Shown here in pieces: positions 26,513 through 36,021 of a stretch of 64,000 nt of DNA. The notes beneath the pieces are model-generated. The model saw only the letters and a program-made list of their open reading frames with translations, was not told the origin of the DNA and made no database searches. The position numbers were made by a program, and so were the translations under genes. Source of the DNA: Holophagae bacterium (lineage in GTDB: Bacteria > Acidobacteriota > Holophagae > Acanthopleuribacterales > Acanthopleuribacteraceae). Location: assembly GCA_029263455.1 (NCBI GenBank), contig JAJCXM010000008.1:620001-684000 (forward strand). Direction: 5' to 3'. How positions within the stretch are numbered: the first letter of the stretch is position 1; each line of letters begins with the position of its first letter.

Positions 26513-26910
26513 GTTTCATGCTCCTATTTTGGTTATACTTCTTTGACCTTTGAATCAAAAGCAGCGTTTTCCAAATGTCACTGAATATCATTATTCTTGA
26601 TAAATTGATGAAATAGGCTTAAAGCAAAACGTGGGCCATGTCATAGGTACCCTCCGGGATTCGCAATAATGTTGCATGGGGCGTTCAACACTTTCCCGCG
26701 AGCAACATCCTAGAAAATACCTGCAATGGCTCTTTTCGAATTGGTCATTCAATTGCATGAAGGGATATCTAAGCGAGCGTTTCCCTAGGCTTTTGGATGA
26801 TTTCCAATGAATTCTTTATAGAATGATCAGACGTTAATGTCATGCGAACGGGACTATGTCTGCCTTTCCACTAACCGATCATTTGATTGATTGTCGATCT
26901 GCTCCGATGA
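26513..26910 (-). other. Intergenic region upstream of the BNR protein gene
   Basis: This 398-base AT-rich stretch contains a sigma-54-like promoter reading towards the BNR gene (26624-26639). No gene and no clear terminator for the membrane/TPR gene ending at 26911 were found. Confidence 0.6.
26624..26639 (-). promoter_or_regulatory. Sigma-54-like promoter for the BNR protein
   Basis: On the minus strand: TGGCCCA-CGTT-TTGCT, with perfect TTGC at -12, exact GG-N10-GC spacing and two mismatches at -24. The start is predicted near 26612, a leader of about 100 bases. Confidence 0.55.
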
Positions 26911-28611
26911 TCATTTTTGGATCGCGGGAACCTGCCGCTCCAGATTCTGTAAAGAAGATCGCAGACGAGCTTGTGTGTCGAAACTGGTATTTGAATTGAT
27001 CAAGTGTTCCTCGATCGCAACGCGTAAGTTGATCGTGCTGTCCGGCTCAAGGTTTGCCAATTCGGCAGCGCGGGCCCAGTTCAGCAGATCATCTGTCGAT
27101 AACGGCGTCTGCTCTTGGGCAGATGAGTAGGCTTCATAACTGAGTGCCGGTTGTTCAAATTCCAATAAGTGTTCGCCTAGTTCGCAGTAGGATTTACTAG
27201 GGTTTTGTGAATCAATGAATGCAGCGACCAATTCTTTGTAGCCGTCTTCTAAGTGGCCCATATTAATAAGCGTAACCCCGTGTGAGTAGAGAACAGGCTT
27301 GTCGTCAGGTCTCCACTGAAGCGCCAAATCGAACTGCTCCAAGGCGCGATTGAATTCACGTTTCTTGAGGTAAACGGAACCCAAGTTAAAGGCGATTGTC
27401 GCATTTTGGTGGGTGTTTTTTAGGCTGGCTCTATATAGATCTTCGGGATTTTCCCATAGACGAACCTGAATGATGGCTAACCCCATCCACCAAAGAACTA
27501 AAGCCAGGGCGATCGTTCGAGCCGGTAAACGCCACTTTTTGTGTGCTTCGCTGAAAATTAATCCACTACCGAATGTGGCGATGAAGAGGCCGATCATCGG
27601 AAAATAAGCGTAACGGTTTGCAACGTGCAATCCACCAATGCGCACCAGTCCAATGATTGGCAATAAGGCACCAACGAACCATAGCGCGCCAAGCGGGATG
27701 ATTGGGGTTGTGGTTCGAATTCTAATAAGCAAATAGATAAGAACAAATAAAAAACAGGCGCCAACTGCCAGCCACAAGACAGGTGGTTGTTCTAGATACG
27801 GGTAGAGGAACGCGAGCGATGTGGGAAAAATCGTTTTGCTGACATAAAAACCAATGCCAGCTACTACATGGGCGACTGAAGTTTGGCCTTCGTCTATAGC
27901 TTGGGTCTGAGCGATCAAAGTGATCCAACATATGCCCAACACCATGAGCCACATTAACCATTTTTCGGAAACCAGATGAATGCCCATCTTCCAGTTACTG
28001 AGTTCCAATTTGATACGGCTGAGATGACTGTAGTCCAGGAGCAACAATATGAAGGGCAATGTGACGGCGATCGGTTTGCTTAACAAGGCGAGCATTAGGG
28101 TCAAATGGTACGGAATTCGATCGTTGATGCTTTGATGATTGGACTTGAGATAAAGGTGTAGCGTGTAAAGGGAAAAAAATTGGCAAAGCAAGCTCTTGCG
28201 TTCTGAGATCCAGACAACATTCTCAACATTGAGTGGATGGATGGCAAAGCCGAGCGATATCAGTAGCGCAATGGCTCGATTTCCGACGAGGCGTAAACAT
28301 ACAAAGTAGGCAGCGAAAGCAGCAAATGTGTGGATGATCAGGTTGTTCAAGTGAAAAATGCTGGTTCTTAAGCCAAAAACCTCGTATTCCACCATCATGC
28401 TTAGCGATGTGAGTGGATGCCAGTTGCCGAGGTGGAATTGAGTTAGCCATGCAAATTGGGTCCAGTGGTTGAGCCCACCTTGGACAAGCGAATCTTTAAG
28501 GTAGAGTCGATCGTCGATATCGAATAACCCATATTGGACGACTGGAAAATAGACTAAACAGATCGCAACGGCAATGAAGACGAGCGGGTATTGCCGAATA
28601 AGTTTAGTCAT
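26911..28611 (-). CDS. TMTC-like polytopic membrane protein with C-terminal TPRs
   Basis: The 566-residue inner-membrane protein has about ten hydrophobic helices in residues 8-390. It carries the sequence pattern of bacterial TMTC/GT-C-type proteins: an acidic D-D motif in the first loop (DIDDRLYL), GNWHPLTSLSMM, and FAIHPLNVENVVWISERK. Three or so TPR-type repeats follow (about 395-540; AFNLGSVYLKKREFNRALEQFD). Relatives are thought to transfer sugars from lipid-linked donors to proteins, but activity is rarely shown; here it is an inference from family resemblance. It may be co-transcribed with the small membrane protein upstream at 28672. The ribosome site at 28611 is weak. Confidence 0.75.
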   Translation of the reverse strand: MTKLIRQYPLVFIAVAICLVYFPVVQYGLFDIDDRLYLKDSLVQGGLNHWTQFAWLTQFHLGNWHPLTSLSMMVEYEVFGLRTSIFHLNNLIIHTFAAFAAYFVCLRLVGNRAIALLISLGFAIHPLNVENVVWISERKSLLCQFFSLYTLHLYLKSNHQSINDRIPYHLTLMLALLSKPIAVTLPFILLLLDYSHLSRIKLELSNWKMGIHLVSEKWLMWLMVLGICWITLIAQTQAIDEGQTSVAHVVAGIGFYVSKTIFPTSLAFLYPYLEQPPVLWLAVGACFLFVLIYLLIRIRTTTPIIPLGALWFVGALLPIIGLVRIGGLHVANRYAYFPMIGLFIATFGSGLIFSEAHKKWRLPARTIALALVLWWMGLAIIQVRLWENPEDLYRASLKNTHQNATIAFNLGSVYLKKREFNRALEQFDLALQWRPDDKPVLYSHGVTLINMGHLEDGYKELVAAFIDSQNPSKSYCELGEHLLEFEQPALSYEAYSSAQEQTPLSTDDLLNWARAAELANLEPDSTINLRVAIEEHLINSNTSFDTQARLRSSLQNLERQVPAIQK

Positions 28612-28671
28612 GGCTCATTCTGCCATATCGCCATACCGCTGGGTTGCTTTGCATTTATGGTTTAGTCGTGT

Positions 28672-29097
28672 TTACTGGCTTAGCTTATGGCTGTCATCGG
28701 CTGAGTCTTGATCCTTTGGTTTTGGCTGTTTTGGCTTACTAAATGCCGCCAAAATAGCCAGTAGGCCTGCTAAACAAAGCACGTAAGAAATAGGGTGGAG
28801 AGGTGCGACGTAAACGGCACCTACGCCTAAACCCAATACGTATAACGCGCTTGCGATAAGGGTTGTTGATGCTTGTATTGAACGTGGACCGCGACGCCAT
28901 AACCACTGGATAACACCACAAAGGACAACGGCTGAACAGGACGCCAAATACAATAATATGAAGATACTGAATTGAATACTTGCAAGCGAATCAAATCGTT
29001 TTGAGACCCAAGGCATGGCGGCGATATTGGCAACGCCTAGGACAATTAGAATAGGGCCAACCCAGTGGATAAATCTTTTGAGTTTGCTTGTAGACAT
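28672..29097 (-). CDS. Small four-helix membrane protein, unknown
   Basis: Not recognised. The 141-residue protein has four predicted transmembrane segments (WVGPILIVLGVANIAAM; FSIFILLYLASCSAVVLCGV; TTLIASALYVLGLGVGAVYV; ISYVLCLAGLLAILAAF) and a short polar C-tail (KPKQPKPKDQDS). The ATG at 29097 was chosen because GGAGG lies 4 bases upstream; a GTG seven codons earlier is in frame. It ends 60 bases before the TMTC-like gene on the same strand, so an operon is possible. Confidence 0.7.
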   Translation of the reverse strand: MSTSKLKRFIHWVGPILIVLGVANIAAMPWVSKRFDSLASIQFSIFILLYLASCSAVVLCGVIQWLWRRGPRSIQASTTLIASALYVLGLGVGAVYVAPLHPISYVLCLAGLLAILAAFSKPKQPKPKDQDSADDSHKLSQ

Positions 29098-29731
29098 AAG
29101 GCCTCCGTTAGGCGACACCTGATTAGAGCCGCCGTGTCTAATGTTACCTCAAGTTGGTATAAGTCGATCTATGCAAACGTATTAGCCATAGTTAACCAAG
29201 GACTTATCCATGTGTAAAAATACTTGGGAATAATTGGCTCATCAATGTACAAAAATAGCGGGTCTTCGCGTGTAAGCTTGCCAAGTGGACTTTGGGGTTC
29301 TGTGTTACGGAGTGGCGATGAATATCGTTTTTTGCCTTATGCTCTTGGATTCGCCGTGCGGGCCGCTGTGTAGCGAACCTGATTGCATCCATGAAGTGCC
29401 TAGTGAGTGGATGCCGCTCTCGTTTGTTATGTTGGCTACCTTTGAGAACAACGAGAAAAATCGTGCAGGCCGACGAAATAGCGCTTGGAGTTTATGTGAA
29501 TTTAGTGTCAGAGTTCGGTTTCGACGTCATCCAAGTCGACTGTCGTGAAGCGAACGCGTTTGGGGGTGCGCTGCATGGCTCAGCACGCGAGATTTCAACC
29601 CAGGCAATGGAAGTCCAGATTCCGCATCAATAGCATAGTCATCAGCAAAATTTGACCCAGGCGATGATAGGATGGGGTGAGCGTAAACCTGCTGGCGGAG
29701 CAGCGATATTTAGATTCAAAAAGGCCACTAA
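29098..29731. other. Long intergenic region before the antiporter gene
   Basis: About 630 bases without an intact recognisable gene. It contains short open frames (29285-29548 and 29391-29633), the second of which may be a relic of a deiminase/amidinotransferase-like gene, and AT-rich near-repeats around 29210 and 29247. No clear promoter for the antiporter was seen. Confidence 0.5.
29463..29633 (+). pseudogene. Possible 3' relic of a deiminase/amidinotransferase-like gene
   Basis: A ~56-codon frame reads ADEIALGVYVNLV, then EFGFDVIQVDCREA and NAFGGALHGSAREI. The pattern resembles the C-terminal active-site block of guanidine-modifying enzymes, where a cysteine follows the histidine (GGALHC). 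Here that codon is glycine. No intact N-terminus or start with a ribosome site is present. Family assignment is from memory of the motif and is weak. Confidence 0.25.
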
Positions 29732-31771
29732 ATGCACTCTAGCTACATACAAGATCTGGCCATCGTATTGGGTGTCGCTGCACTCGTAGGTATCCTATTT
29801 CGATATTTACGGCAACCTTCGATCTTAGGCTATTTGATTGCCGGTTTGATCGTGGGTCCTTACATTCCTATTCCCATCTTTGCTGACCCGGAACGTATTC
29901 ACTCGCTGTCAGAACTTGGTGTGGTACTTGTCATGTTCGTCATAGGACTCGAGTTCCAATTGAGTCGACTCTTTCGTGTCTTGCCAACGGCCGGTTTAGC
30001 TGCCTTATTCCAGATTGGCGCCATGATTTGGATCGGGTATTTGGTGGGGCTTTCTCTAGACTGGACGCCTATACAAGCCTTGTTCTTGGGCTGTGGAATA
30101 GGGATTTCCAGCACCATGGTTATCAGTAAAGTGTTTGAAGAGAAAGACGTTTCACCTCAGGTACGAGAATTTGTGTTTGGCATTCTGGTTATTCAGGATG
30201 TGGTTGCCATTGCGATCCTGGCGTTACTCACGGCTGTAGCCGACAGCGGAAACGTATCGGCTTCGGACCTGTTTCGGACAACCGCAGAATTGGCGCTGAC
30301 GCTAGTCGCATTCCTCGTCGGCGGATTATTGGTGGTTCCACGCTTAGTCAAAACGGTTAGAGGAAAAACAAGTCAAGAAGCTTTGGTTGTTACCTCGGTT
30401 GGACTTTGTTTCGGTTTTGCTTATTTGGCTGAGAGCCAGGGTTATTCTGTGGCATTGGGCGCTTTTGTGGCTGGCTTATTGGTTGCGGAATCGGGACGTG
30501 GCCACGACGTAGAACAACAAATTCATCCGATCAAACATATGTATGCGGCAATCTTCTTTGTCTCCATCGGCATGACGGTCGATCCCGTACTTGCATACAC
30601 CAATATGGGACCCGCGATCATCATATTCCTGGTGATTCTTTTTGGTCAGTTCGTGTTTGTATCCATTGGCGGCATGTTGTCAGGTCGAGGCTTGCGTAGC
30701 TCGTTGGTTGCAGGGTTGGCTTTAGGCCAAATCGGTGAATTTTCTTTCATTATCGCTGGCGTAGGTCAAGCTGTTGTTCCTGATTCACTTCGTCCTATCC
30801 TGATTACGGCCGCCATTTTGACCACCTTCACCACACCACTTTTCTTGAGTCAGTCGGGTCGGGTCGTCGATTTTGTTGACCGGAACCTTCCAACTCGAAT
30901 CAAAAATATGCTGATTGTCTACGGATCATGGCTAGAAGGTTTGGCTGCAACCCCCAGATCCAACCCACTTTCTGGCGGGAAATTAGCGTTGCGGGCGATT
31001 ATTTTTGACCTACTCTCTTGGTTGAGCCTCTTGGCGGTCGCGGTTGTATGGGCTGATGAAATCAAAGCCTGGATTGCAACGAAAGCCCACCTCACAGATG
31101 CTTGGACGATGATCGTCTTTTATGTATGTCTCTTGATCGGATCGATACCACCGCTCTGGGGTATTGCTCGAAATACCAATCATCTAAGCGTTAGTATGAT
31201 CACCAATTTGTCACGTGGATCTCATCGCTCCGACTTTGAAATGACTGAGTTTGGCAAATCGTTCTTACGAGCGACGCTTAGATTGATCGTGGTGGTGGTT
31301 GTTGGCTTACCCGTTGCATTGCTGCTTGACCCGCTCTTGGGTGTGGGACCTGTCGCCATCACATTAGTCACTTTATTAGTGATTGCAGCTACATTTTTCT
31401 GGCGTAGCGCGGGTCGTTACGATGCAACAATTCGTTCTGAAGCGGAACGTTTGGTGAACTATCTTGATGATCAAAGGTCTGAGCCTGAAAAGGCCCTCAA
31501 TCCAGCTAAGTTTTTTCCTGATTTCGAAAATATGGAAGGCATTTTCATTGATAGTTCAGCGCCTGCCGTTGGGCAAAAGCTCGCCGATCTAAACCTTCGG
31601 GCCACCACAGGCGTGCTAGTCGTTTTGATCCACAGAGACGGCGGTGACCTTGCCATGCCCAAAGGCACTGCCTTGGTGGAAGCGGACGATCTATTATTCG
31701 TTACCGGCACGACGGAGTCTATTGAACGCGCTCGTATCTTGTTGACCCAGATTGAGAAAGAAGAAGCCTAG
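29732..31771 (+). CDS. Monovalent cation:proton antiporter, CPA2 (KefB-like), with TrkA-C domain
   Basis: Inner-membrane Na+/H+ or K+/H+ exchanger. Of 679 residues, the first ~390 form about 12 hydrophobic helices with family signatures (SILGYLIAGLIVGPYIP-like start, FVIGLEFQLSRL, GCGIGISSTMVISK, VIQDVVAIAILALL). A second membrane segment block (about 430-560) and a C-terminal RCK-C/TrkA-C-type domain (about 600-675) follow; no TrkA-N nucleotide-binding domain lies between them. Its stop codon lies in the palindrome CTAG (31768-31771), which also provides the stop of the convergent FAD dehydrogenase. Confidence 0.88.
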   Translation: MHSSYIQDLAIVLGVAALVGILFRYLRQPSILGYLIAGLIVGPYIPIPIFADPERIHSLSELGVVLVMFVIGLEFQLSRLFRVLPTAGLAALFQIGAMIWIGYLVGLSLDWTPIQALFLGCGIGISSTMVISKVFEEKDVSPQVREFVFGILVIQDVVAIAILALLTAVADSGNVSASDLFRTTAELALTLVAFLVGGLLVVPRLVKTVRGKTSQEALVVTSVGLCFGFAYLAESQGYSVALGAFVAGLLVAESGRGHDVEQQIHPIKHMYAAIFFVSIGMTVDPVLAYTNMGPAIIIFLVILFGQFVFVSIGGMLSGRGLRSSLVAGLALGQIGEFSFIIAGVGQAVVPDSLRPILITAAILTTFTTPLFLSQSGRVVDFVDRNLPTRIKNMLIVYGSWLEGLAATPRSNPLSGGKLALRAIIFDLLSWLSLLAVAVVWADEIKAWIATKAHLTDAWTMIVFYVCLLIGSIPPLWGIARNTNHLSVSMITNLSRGSHRSDFEMTEFGKSFLRATLRLIVVVVVGLPVALLLDPLLGVGPVAITLVTLLVIAATFFWRSAGRYDATIRSEAERLVNYLDDQRSEPEKALNPAKFFPDFENMEGIFIDSSAPAVGQKLADLNLRATTGVLVVLIHRDGGDLAMPKGTALVEADDLLFVTGTTESIERARILLTQIEKEEA

Positions 31772-33384
31772 CGCAAGGCTTGAATGATGGATTCGGCTGC
31801 TTTTAACCCGTCGACGGCCGCACTAACGATACCGCCTGCATAGCCTGCGCCTTCGCCTACAGGATAAAGACCTGTAAAACTGCTCGACTGCAAGTCATCA
31901 TTGCGTGGGATCCTGATAGGTGAACTGCTTCGACTCTCAATAGCAAAAAGATTTCCATCATTGCTGTCATAACCACGTATCTGTTGTCCGAACTTCTTTA
32001 TTCCTTGTGAGATAGGCTCAATTAACCACTGCGGAAATAGATCGTGTAAGTCGTGTGCTTCGACGGCAGGTCGAAAATCCGATGGCGCCAATTTGGCGGT
32101 CGCTTTTTTCCTTAAAAAGTCGCCAATGCGCATGGCGGGTGCGGCATATGGGCTCGAAACTGCATTGAAGCAAATAGATTCTAGTTCACGTTGAAATTGG
32201 ATACCCATTAACGGGTTTGCTGGGATGCCGTGGCGTTTCATGTCCTGGGGTTCAACCTGTACGACGATGCCTGAATTGGCAAAACGAGCCGAGCGGTTCG
32301 CGTTGCTCATGCCATTGACAACCATATGACCTGGCTCGGTGGGCGTGGGCACGATAAATCCGCCCGGGCACATACAAAATGAGTAAACACCGCGAGTACC
32401 CGAGCCCGTATGAGCTTGGAAAGACAACCGATAATCCGCGGCGCCCAAAGAGGCTTCCTGCGCGTACTTACCGAATTGTGATTGGTTAATAAGGGCTTGT
32501 GGATGTTCGGCTCGGAAACCTACTGCAAATGGTTTTGCCTCCATTCGCAAGCCAGCCTTAAAAAGGGATGTCAACGTATCTCGAGCCGAATGGCCAATCG
32601 CTAGTACCACGTGCGTGGCATTGATTTCACGATCGTCATGCAGCCGAACGCCAACAACCTGATCTTGGTGGATAAGTAGGTCGTCTACTTTCGTTTCAAA
32701 CAGAATATCGACATCCACTTCGATCAAGCGTGCTCGCAGGTTTTGGATGATACGCATTAACTTGTCAGTACCGAGATGAGGGTGGGCGTCAACGAGAATA
32801 TCGGTTGGGGCACCGAAACGAACAAATTGCTGCATAACCCACCTTAGAAATGGATGTTTGATGCGCGTATACAGTTTTCCATCTGTGTAGGTACCAGCCC
32901 CTCCTTCACCAAAGCAAACGTTACTTTCCGGGTCCAGCGAACCTTTAGAGCGTAACTGTCCGATATCGCGCATCCTTGTTTCTACCGGTTTGCCGCGCTC
33001 AATTAAAGTCGTTTTGATTCCGGCTTCGGCTAGGGCTAGGGTGGCGAATAATCCAGCGGGACCTGATCCTACGACGACTATATGCGCTGCCTGACTAACT
33101 GAATGCTTTAAGGGTTCGGGCTTGTCGATCAAAAACGTCGAACAAGTTAGGCGTTTAGTGTCGCTGGGCAGGGGTTCTGCGAGCGGAGATACCAATTCGA
33201 CTTCTAATTGATACAGATATCGGATTTGATCGCGTTTTCTCGCGTCGAGTGAACGCTTGGCAATTTTAACCGAAACGATCTGTTCAACCGTACAGCTCAA
33301 GTGCTGTGCCGCGATGAGAACTAGACTGGGTTCGGCGGAACCAACTGGGACGCGTATATCGCGAATAAGGTAGTATGCGTTCAT
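31768..33384 (-). CDS. NAD(P)/FAD-dependent dehydrogenase (COG2509-type)
   Basis: Flavoprotein of the uncharacterised FAD-dependent dehydrogenase family. An N-terminal ~100-residue alpha/beta domain precedes an FAD Rossmann motif (IVVVGSGPAGLFATLALAEAG). CFGEGGAGTYTDGKLYTR and the C-terminal GLYPVGEGAGYAGGIVSAA are diagnostic for the family. The reaction is unknown. The frame extends upstream to 33477, but that would overlap the divergent murB. ATG at 33384 (MNAYYLIRDIRVP) matches the usual family N-terminus, giving 538 residues; ATG at 33420 is an alternative. Ribosome sites are weak at both. Confidence 0.82.
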   Translation of the reverse strand: MNAYYLIRDIRVPVGSAEPSLVLIAAQHLSCTVEQIVSVKIAKRSLDARKRDQIRYLYQLEVELVSPLAEPLPSDTKRLTCSTFLIDKPEPLKHSVSQAAHIVVVGSGPAGLFATLALAEAGIKTTLIERGKPVETRMRDIGQLRSKGSLDPESNVCFGEGGAGTYTDGKLYTRIKHPFLRWVMQQFVRFGAPTDILVDAHPHLGTDKLMRIIQNLRARLIEVDVDILFETKVDDLLIHQDQVVGVRLHDDREINATHVVLAIGHSARDTLTSLFKAGLRMEAKPFAVGFRAEHPQALINQSQFGKYAQEASLGAADYRLSFQAHTGSGTRGVYSFCMCPGGFIVPTPTEPGHMVVNGMSNANRSARFANSGIVVQVEPQDMKRHGIPANPLMGIQFQRELESICFNAVSSPYAAPAMRIGDFLRKKATAKLAPSDFRPAVEAHDLHDLFPQWLIEPISQGIKKFGQQIRGYDSNDGNLFAIESRSSSPIRIPRNDDLQSSSFTGLYPVGEGAGYAGGIVSAAVDGLKAAESIIQALR

Positions 33385-33453
33385 GTAGGTATGTCGAGCA
33401 AAAAGTCGGATGCTAATCATGCCTGAAACCACGGAATCGAGCAAGGAGACCTC

Positions 33454-34512
33454 GTGCAAATCCCAGCTTGGATGCAAGAGAATGTATCGATCGCACCTTA
33501 TACCAGTATGCAGGTTGGGGGTCCCGTTAGGTTCTTAGTCAAAATCGAATCCACGGAACGCTTGGTGCAAGCCCTTGCCTTTGCGGAAGAACGGAAATTG
33601 AAATCACTTATTCTTGGCGGTGGTAGCAACTTGGTGATCGCCGATGATGGATTCGCAGGCGTCGTGATGCATATGCAGACGAAAGGGATTCAAAACGAGG
33701 ACACAGGTGAAGACGTATTGGTTTTGGTCCATGCGGGCGAAGTTATGGACGATGTCTGTGCGGCTGCCTGCCGATCTGGTCTGAGCGGTATTGAGTGTCT
33801 GTCCGGCATCCCGGGATTGGCGGGAGCGGGACCCATTCAGAATATTGGTGCTTACGGGCAGGAATTGGCCGATGTGATTGATTGGGTGGAGGTTTGGGAC
33901 CGTGAAGATAGAGCATGTATCACCTTAGCGCGTGATGCCTGTCGCTTCTCATATCGAGATAGTCTCTTTAAACAGTCACAAAGATATGTAGTGCTACGGT
34001 TTCAATTGAGGTTATGTCGAAAAAATAGGGGCTGTTTGTCTTATCGCGATGTGAAACGCTATTTTGACGACCAAAAAAATGAGTCTCCAACCCCTGTTCA
34101 AGTGCGCAACGCAGTTCTCACAATTCGGCGCCAAAAATCTATGGTACTGGACGTGACGGATCCATATAGTCGCGGTTGTGGATCATTTTTCACGAATCCG
34201 ATCGTTGAGACACAGATAGCGGATCAAGTGGATTCTAATCATAGTGATCAGATGCCACGTTATCTTCAGAAAGACGGCCGCGTAAAACTTTCTGCCGCCT
34301 GGTTGATAGAACACGCTGGTTTTCCGCGAGGTACGGAATTTGGCAACGTAGGACTGTCACCCAAACACGCGTTGGCGATCATTAATTACGGTAGCGCAAA
34401 GACCGTTGACGTCCTCAATGCGGCAGCAAAAATACGAAATGGTGTCCATCAACACTTTGGAATTGTTTTAGAGCCGGAGCCTGTATTAGTCGGCTGCAGG
34501 TTGCCCGACTAA
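33454..34512 (+). CDS. murB: UDP-N-acetylenolpyruvoylglucosamine reductase
   Basis: Second committed step of peptidoglycan precursor synthesis: FAD/NADPH reduction of enolpyruvyl-UDP-GlcNAc to UDP-MurNAc. The 352 residues show the FAD domain start (NTSMQVGGPVRF-like), LGGGSNLVIAD, the GLAGAGPIQNIGAYGQE block, and the proton-donor serine context RGCGSFFTNP; the C-terminal EPEPVLVG is also typical. The length and YRDS loop fit the E. coli-like type I enzyme. The start is GTG at 33454 with AAGGAG 5 bases upstream. It overlaps the next gene by one base. Confidence 0.95.
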   Translation: MQIPAWMQENVSIAPYTSMQVGGPVRFLVKIESTERLVQALAFAEERKLKSLILGGGSNLVIADDGFAGVVMHMQTKGIQNEDTGEDVLVLVHAGEVMDDVCAAACRSGLSGIECLSGIPGLAGAGPIQNIGAYGQELADVIDWVEVWDREDRACITLARDACRFSYRDSLFKQSQRYVVLRFQLRLCRKNRGCLSYRDVKRYFDDQKNESPTPVQVRNAVLTIRRQKSMVLDVTDPYSRGCGSFFTNPIVETQIADQVDSNHSDQMPRYLQKDGRVKLSAAWLIEHAGFPRGTEFGNVGLSPKHALAIINYGSAKTVDVLNAAAKIRNGVHQHFGIVLEPEPVLVGCRLPD

Positions 34513-35354
34513 TGGGTGTCCGTCCGTTACTCGGCATTTCTTCTTGTTTGCTGGGAGAAAATGTACGTTATGACCAGGTTCTTAAACGCCATTCATGGTT
34601 GGTTGAGGTTGTCGGTAATCATGTGGAATGGTTGCCTTTCTGTCCAGAAGTTGCCCTTGGATTAAGTACACCGAGGCCGGCAATGCGGCTCGAAAGGGAT
34701 GCCCACGGAAAAACACAGATGGTTGTCATCGACAATGGTCGGGTCGTTAATGCTGATCAATCTTGGCCGAACCATTTAGCCCGATGCCTAGGTCGTTTGA
34801 ACGGCTATATATTCAAAGCCAAATCCCCATCCTGTGGGTTGCAGGTCCCGGTTTTTGATCGGGACGGTCATCAATCTGGTAAATCAGATGGAGAATTTGC
34901 CAAAAGAGTTCAAAGCCAGCTGGGTCACATCCCTATTTGTGATGAAATTATGCTTGGAGATGAACTTCACCGTTTCCATTTCTTCGAGTCAGTATTTATG
35001 CTGTCAAGCCTCCATGAACACGTCAAAGGAGGTCAAGCTCTTGCGCATTGGGTTTCCGAATATCGATGGTCGTTGCTCTTGCGCTGTGAAGACGCATGCC
35101 AGCAAATAGAAGCTGCCGGTGAAGCGCTTGCTGGTGATGAAGTGGTTGCTATAGTTGAACAAATCATTTGTATGCCTTTGCGCCCTGACGGTTGTGATGT
35201 GATGAAAAAAGCATGTCTACAACAAGGTTTGGCTGTTGACTATGAGGTAACGAGCTATTTGGAGTTAAGATCGATTCTCAGCTCTGGCGTTATCAAAACG
35301 AACGAACACGCGCTTTCAAAACCATTCCCATTTGAGTTTAGGAGAAATCAATGA
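34512..35354 (+). CDS. DUF523 / DUF1722-type protein
   Basis: The 280-residue protein of unknown function combines an N-terminal DUF523 (GISSCLLGENVRYDQ, FCPEVALGLSTPRPAMRL, AKSPSCGL; conserved cysteines at about 12, 44 and 109) with a diverged DUF1722-like C-terminus (LHRFHFFESVFMLSSLHEHVKGG). The cysteine pattern suggests metal or Fe-S binding, which is an inference. It starts one base before the murB stop ends and overlaps the gamma-carbonic anhydrase gene (ATGA), so murB, this gene and the next form one translationally coupled unit. Confidence 0.82.
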   Translation: MGVRPLLGISSCLLGENVRYDQVLKRHSWLVEVVGNHVEWLPFCPEVALGLSTPRPAMRLERDAHGKTQMVVIDNGRVVNADQSWPNHLARCLGRLNGYIFKAKSPSCGLQVPVFDRDGHQSGKSDGEFAKRVQSQLGHIPICDEIMLGDELHRFHFFESVFMLSSLHEHVKGGQALAHWVSEYRWSLLLRCEDACQQIEAAGEALAGDEVVAIVEQIICMPLRPDGCDVMKKACLQQGLAVDYEVTSYLELRSILSSGVIKTNEHALSKPFPFEFRRNQ

Positions 35355-35905
35355 CGTATCTGGAATTACCGCACATAAACCGCGAACCGCGTATTCCCGA
35401 TCAGTGTTACGTGGACGCAAGCGCCCGAATCAACGGCGATGTTGAATTGGGGCATGGTTGTTCCGTATGGTTCAACGTCTCCATTAGAGGTGATGTACAC
35501 GAAATCCGTATTGGAAAGCGAACCAATATTCAGGATAACTGCATTTTTCACACGTCTTACCAAGCCCACCCACTCCATGTAGGAGACGATGTGACTTTTG
35601 GGCATGGCGTCATCGCTCATGGCTGCCAAATTGGCCACCGTGTCCTGATAGGAATGGGTTCAATCGTTATGGACGGCGCGGTTATCGGGGATGATGTCAT
35701 CATTGGCGCCGGCTCTTTGGTGACGGAAGGAACACAGATACCATCGGGCAATTTAGCCTTTGGGCGGCCTGCCAAAGTGGTAAGAGAACTTAAGCCCGAA
35801 GAGCGTAGTTTATTAGTAGAACGGGCTCAGCACTATCAGGCATATGCAGAAGCATATCGACGCGCTGGGAAATTTAGCAGTTGGTCTGACAATTTGTATC
35901 GCTGA
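35351..35905 (+). CDS. Gamma-carbonic anhydrase family hexapeptide protein
   Basis: Left-handed beta-helix protein of the YrdA/PaaY group (184 residues). The metal-ligand histidines are visible in FHTSYQAHPLHVG and FGHGVIAHGCQIG, as are the RGDVHEIRIGKRTNIQDNC hexapeptide coils and the closing GRPAKVVREL. Relatives are zinc or iron carbonic anhydrases or thioesterase-like proteins; which applies here cannot be decided. Translationally coupled to the DUF523 gene upstream. Confidence 0.9.
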   Translation: MTYLELPHINREPRIPDQCYVDASARINGDVELGHGCSVWFNVSIRGDVHEIRIGKRTNIQDNCIFHTSYQAHPLHVGDDVTFGHGVIAHGCQIGHRVLIGMGSIVMDGAVIGDDVIIGAGSLVTEGTQIPSGNLAFGRPAKVVRELKPEERSLLVERAQHYQAYAEAYRRAGKFSSWSDNLYR

Positions 35906-35964
35906 TCGATGGCTGGTAATAACACATTCGTGGCGAAGGATTCGTCGCCATAATCGCAAACCTT

Positions 35965-35980
35965 TGGTACATTAGTTGCG
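35965..35980 (+). promoter_or_regulatory. Possible sigma-54-like promoter before the tail-specific protease
   Basis: TGGTACA-TTAG-TTGCG has exact GG-N10-GC spacing and a perfect TTGC, but the -24 C is T. The predicted start near 35991 is 31 bases before the ATG. Tentative. Confidence 0.35.
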
Positions 35981-36021
35981 TACGATGGTTCCATTGAGTG
36001 TTCAATTCGTTGGGAGGTCAC

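Noticed and set aside
29285-29548. 87-codon open frame with ATG in the spacer before the antiporter
   Set aside because: No ribosome site and no recognisable family; treated as non-coding or relic sequence.
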